Assembly (NCBI RefSeq): GCF_026626705.1 | Contig: NZ_JAPNKC010000001.1 | Span: forward strand, 3,968,001-4,032,000 | DNA from: Pyxidicoccus sp. MSG2 | GTDB lineage: Bacteria; Myxococcota; Myxococcia; Myxococcales; Myxococcaceae | Direction of reading: 5' to 3' | Length of the DNA: 64,000 nucleotides | Shown: positions 62,471 through 64,000 of the stretch, piece by piece | Position numbering within the stretch: the first letter of the stretch is position 1 | Layout: every line of letters begins with the position of its first letter | Made by a program: the position numbers and the translations under genes | Notes under the pieces: model-generated | Database searches by the model: none | What the model was told of the DNA's origin: nothing | What the model saw: only the letters and a program-made list of their open reading frames with translations

Positions 62471-63654
62471 GGCCGGGCGCTCCCCGCGCGCTGCGTCTTC
62501 GCCATCGCCACGAGCTTCGGCGTCACCTTCATGCCGGGCCGGGCGAGGCCCTTGAGGACGATGCGCTCGCCGGGCGACAGGCCCTTCACCACCGTGCGCA
62601 GGCCGCCGTCGCTGGCGCCCAGCTCCACGCGGCGCTGCTCCAGCGCCCCGTCCGCGCCCACCACGAGCACGTAGCGGCCCTGCTGGTCCGTGCCCACCGC
62701 CAGGTCGTCGATGAGGACCGTGTCGCGGGACGGGCCCGTCTCCAGGCGCACGCGCGCGAAGAGGCCCGGGGTGAGCCGGCCGTCGGGATTGGACAGGACG
62801 GCGCGTGCCCGCGCGGTGCCGGTGCCGGAGTCCACCTTGTTGGACAGGAAGTCGAGCTTCGCCTCGTGGGGGAAGCCGTCCTCGCCCAGCAGCGCCACGC
62901 GCACGGGCACGGGCTGGATGCGCCCGTCGGCCTGGCGGCCCGAGGGGCCGGCGCTGGCGAAGCGCAGGTAGGTGGGCTCGTCCACGTCGAAGTAGACGTA
63001 GAACGGGTCCACCGAGACGATGGTGGTGAGCAGCGTGGCCCCGGCGGTGCCGCCGCTGACGAGGTTGCCCGGCGTTACGAGCGCCTGTCCCACGCGGCCG
63101 TTGATGGGCGCGCGGACCTTGGTGTCCTGGAGGTCGATTTCCGCGGAGCGCACGGCGGCGCGGGCGGACTCGACGCGGGCGAGGCTCTCGGCGTGCTCGG
63201 CCTTGAGCACGTCGAAGTCACTCTGGGAGATGACGCGCTCAGCCACGAGCTTCTCGCCGCGCTCGAAGCGGCTCTTCGCCAGGGTGCTGCGCTCCTCGGA
63301 CTGGCGCAGGTCGGCCTGCGCGCGAGAGAGCGTGGCCTCGTAGGTGCGCGCGTCGAGCTGGAAGAGCACCTGCCCGGCCTTGACCAGCCCGCCCTCGGCG
63401 AAGCGGACGGAGTCGATGTAGCCGCCCACGCGGGGACGCAACTCCACGCTCTGCACGGCGGCGAGCGCGCCGGTGAACTCCGCGCTCTCCGACAGGGGCT
63501 TCGTGACGACCTCTGCCACCACGACTTCGGGGGCCGCCGGTTGCGCGGCTCCCTGCCCTGACTGCTCTCCCTTGCCGTCCCGGGCCAGGACGAAACCACC
63601 CACCACCAGCGGGGCGACCAGGGCCGCTCCCACCACGACACGTCTGAGCTTCAT
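62467..63654 (-). CDS. RND efflux periplasmic adaptor
   Basis: A 395-residue membrane-fusion protein like AcrA/MexA. A signal/anchor segment opens the protein. The lipoyl half-motifs are VELRPRVGGYIDSVRFAEGG and VRAPINGRVGQALV, with a coiled-coil hairpin (RAQADLRQSEERSTLAKS to LARVESARAAV) between. A beta-barrel and membrane-proximal domain follow. GAGGAG lies seven bases before the ATG. First gene of the operon with the permease. Confidence 0.95.
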   Translation of the reverse strand: MKLRRVVVGAALVAPLVVGGFVLARDGKGEQSGQGAAQPAAPEVVVAEVVTKPLSESAEFTGALAAVQSVELRPRVGGYIDSVRFAEGGLVKAGQVLFQLDARTYEATLSRAQADLRQSEERSTLAKSRFERGEKLVAERVISQSDFDVLKAEHAESLARVESARAAVRSAEIDLQDTKVRAPINGRVGQALVTPGNLVSGGTAGATLLTTIVSVDPFYVYFDVDEPTYLRFASAGPSGRQADGRIQPVPVRVALLGEDGFPHEAKLDFLSNKVDSGTGTARARAVLSNPDGRLTPGLFARVRLETGPSRDTVLIDDLAVGTDQQGRYVLVVGADGALEQRRVELGASDGGLRTVVKGLSPGERIVLKGLARPGMKVTPKLVAMAKTQRAGSARP

Positions 63655-64000
63655 GGATGACTCCTCTGCTGCGAAGGCACACGACGGCACGAGACGACTC
63701 GCGCTCCCGCGAGCCGCCGCGTTCTGCCGGCGTCGAGATTCAGGGCGTGAGCAGGGCTCCGCCCGGGCCCCTCCCGCGGAACACGTGTGTCCGCCGGGGA
63801 GCCGGGATGTGGATGGAATTCAGGGCCGCGAACGAAGGTCCGCGCGGGCTCTTACGGGGAATCGACCGGGGCGCGAGTCGCGCCGCTGCGTTGTCGACGA
63901 CAACATGGGTGCGCCGGGAGCGTCCGGCGTTCTCGCGCACCGTGGCGGAACGTCGGGACAGTGGCGGCCATCCGCGCCCCATCCATGGGGGCGAGGGAAT
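63655..64000. other. Upstream region of efflux operon
   Basis: No convincing gene in the last 346 bases. It should contain the promoter of the minus-strand efflux operon. It holds an inverted repeat at 63890-63904 (below). Short open frames here have no recognisable coding character. Confidence 0.4.
63890..63904. promoter_or_regulatory. Operator-like inverted repeat
   Basis: GTTGTC and GACAAC are perfect 6-base arms around GAC. It lies 236 bases upstream of the adaptor start. It may be a repressor site for the efflux operon or for a gene beyond the window; evidence is the palindrome only. Confidence 0.3.

Noticed and set aside
63740..63982. 80-codon open frame at the right edge
   Set aside because: No ribosome-binding site, no recognisable domain, and Arg/Pro-rich composition typical of non-coding GC-rich DNA.

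Overview
The window reads as chromosomal DNA of a myxobacterium (Myxococcota, Myxococcus/Corallococcus-like). Base composition is very GC-rich with strong G/C third positions. Many lipoproteins have an N-terminal lipobox. The gene content is characteristic: a CglB-like gliding-motility lipoprotein, a SitA6/SitI6-type toxin-immunity lipoprotein pair, a Ser/Thr kinase joined to a sigma factor, TonB receptors and many one-component regulators. I saw no tRNA, rRNA, insertion sequence, prophage or CRISPR array.

Left part (1-25 kb). A minus-strand run encodes an OmpA-type lipoprotein, a TonB-dependent receptor carrying an N-terminal TonB-C-like domain, and a small lipoprotein. It is followed by a chalcone-isomerase-like secreted protein, a large secreted metalloprotease, and a beta-ketoacyl-ACP synthase III-like gene broken by an apparent one-base frameshift. 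Then come an arginase-family protein with an altered metal ligand, an orphan molybdopterin oxidoreductase and an LPG-synthase-type membrane protein. A probable MDR/SDR/TetR/hydrolase operon (16.9-20.2 kb), a HEAT-like secreted protein, a phospholipase-D-like lipoprotein and the SitA6/SitI6 pair complete this part.

Middle (25-43 kb). This part holds a WGR-like protein and a leucine-rich-repeat protein with a bactofilin-like front, an alcohol dehydrogenase divergent from a LysR regulator, and a CGNR zinc-finger regulator divergent from a lipocalin-like gene with two matching palindromes between them. A TetR gene follows an M28 aminopeptidase with beta-propeller and PDZ domains. Next are YaeQ coupled to a small unknown gene, an internally duplicated unknown protein, a PilZ protein, OxyR, and a translationally coupled kinase/sigma pair.

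Right part (43-64 kb). The most unusual gene is at 43147-47253: a 1368-residue protein with about five annexin repeats, a hydrophobic Ala/Gly region, five perfect-length 24-bp coding repeats and a C-terminal calpain/papain-like cysteine-protease module (Cys1132, His1310, Asn1326). It is divergent from the kinase/sigma operon. Next is a urease locus in which ureD is separated from ureAB-ureC-ureF-ureG by a secreted M4 metalloprotease gene. No ureE is present, and UreG has a His-rich N-terminus. CglB-like lipoprotein, a Cys-rich small lipoprotein, a DJ-1/PfpI protein divergent from a LysR gene, and an RND efflux adaptor/pump operon finish the window.

Starts were chosen by ribosome-binding-site-like sequence, signal peptide position and overlap with neighbours. 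All functional statements rest on reading the translated sequence; no database search was run.
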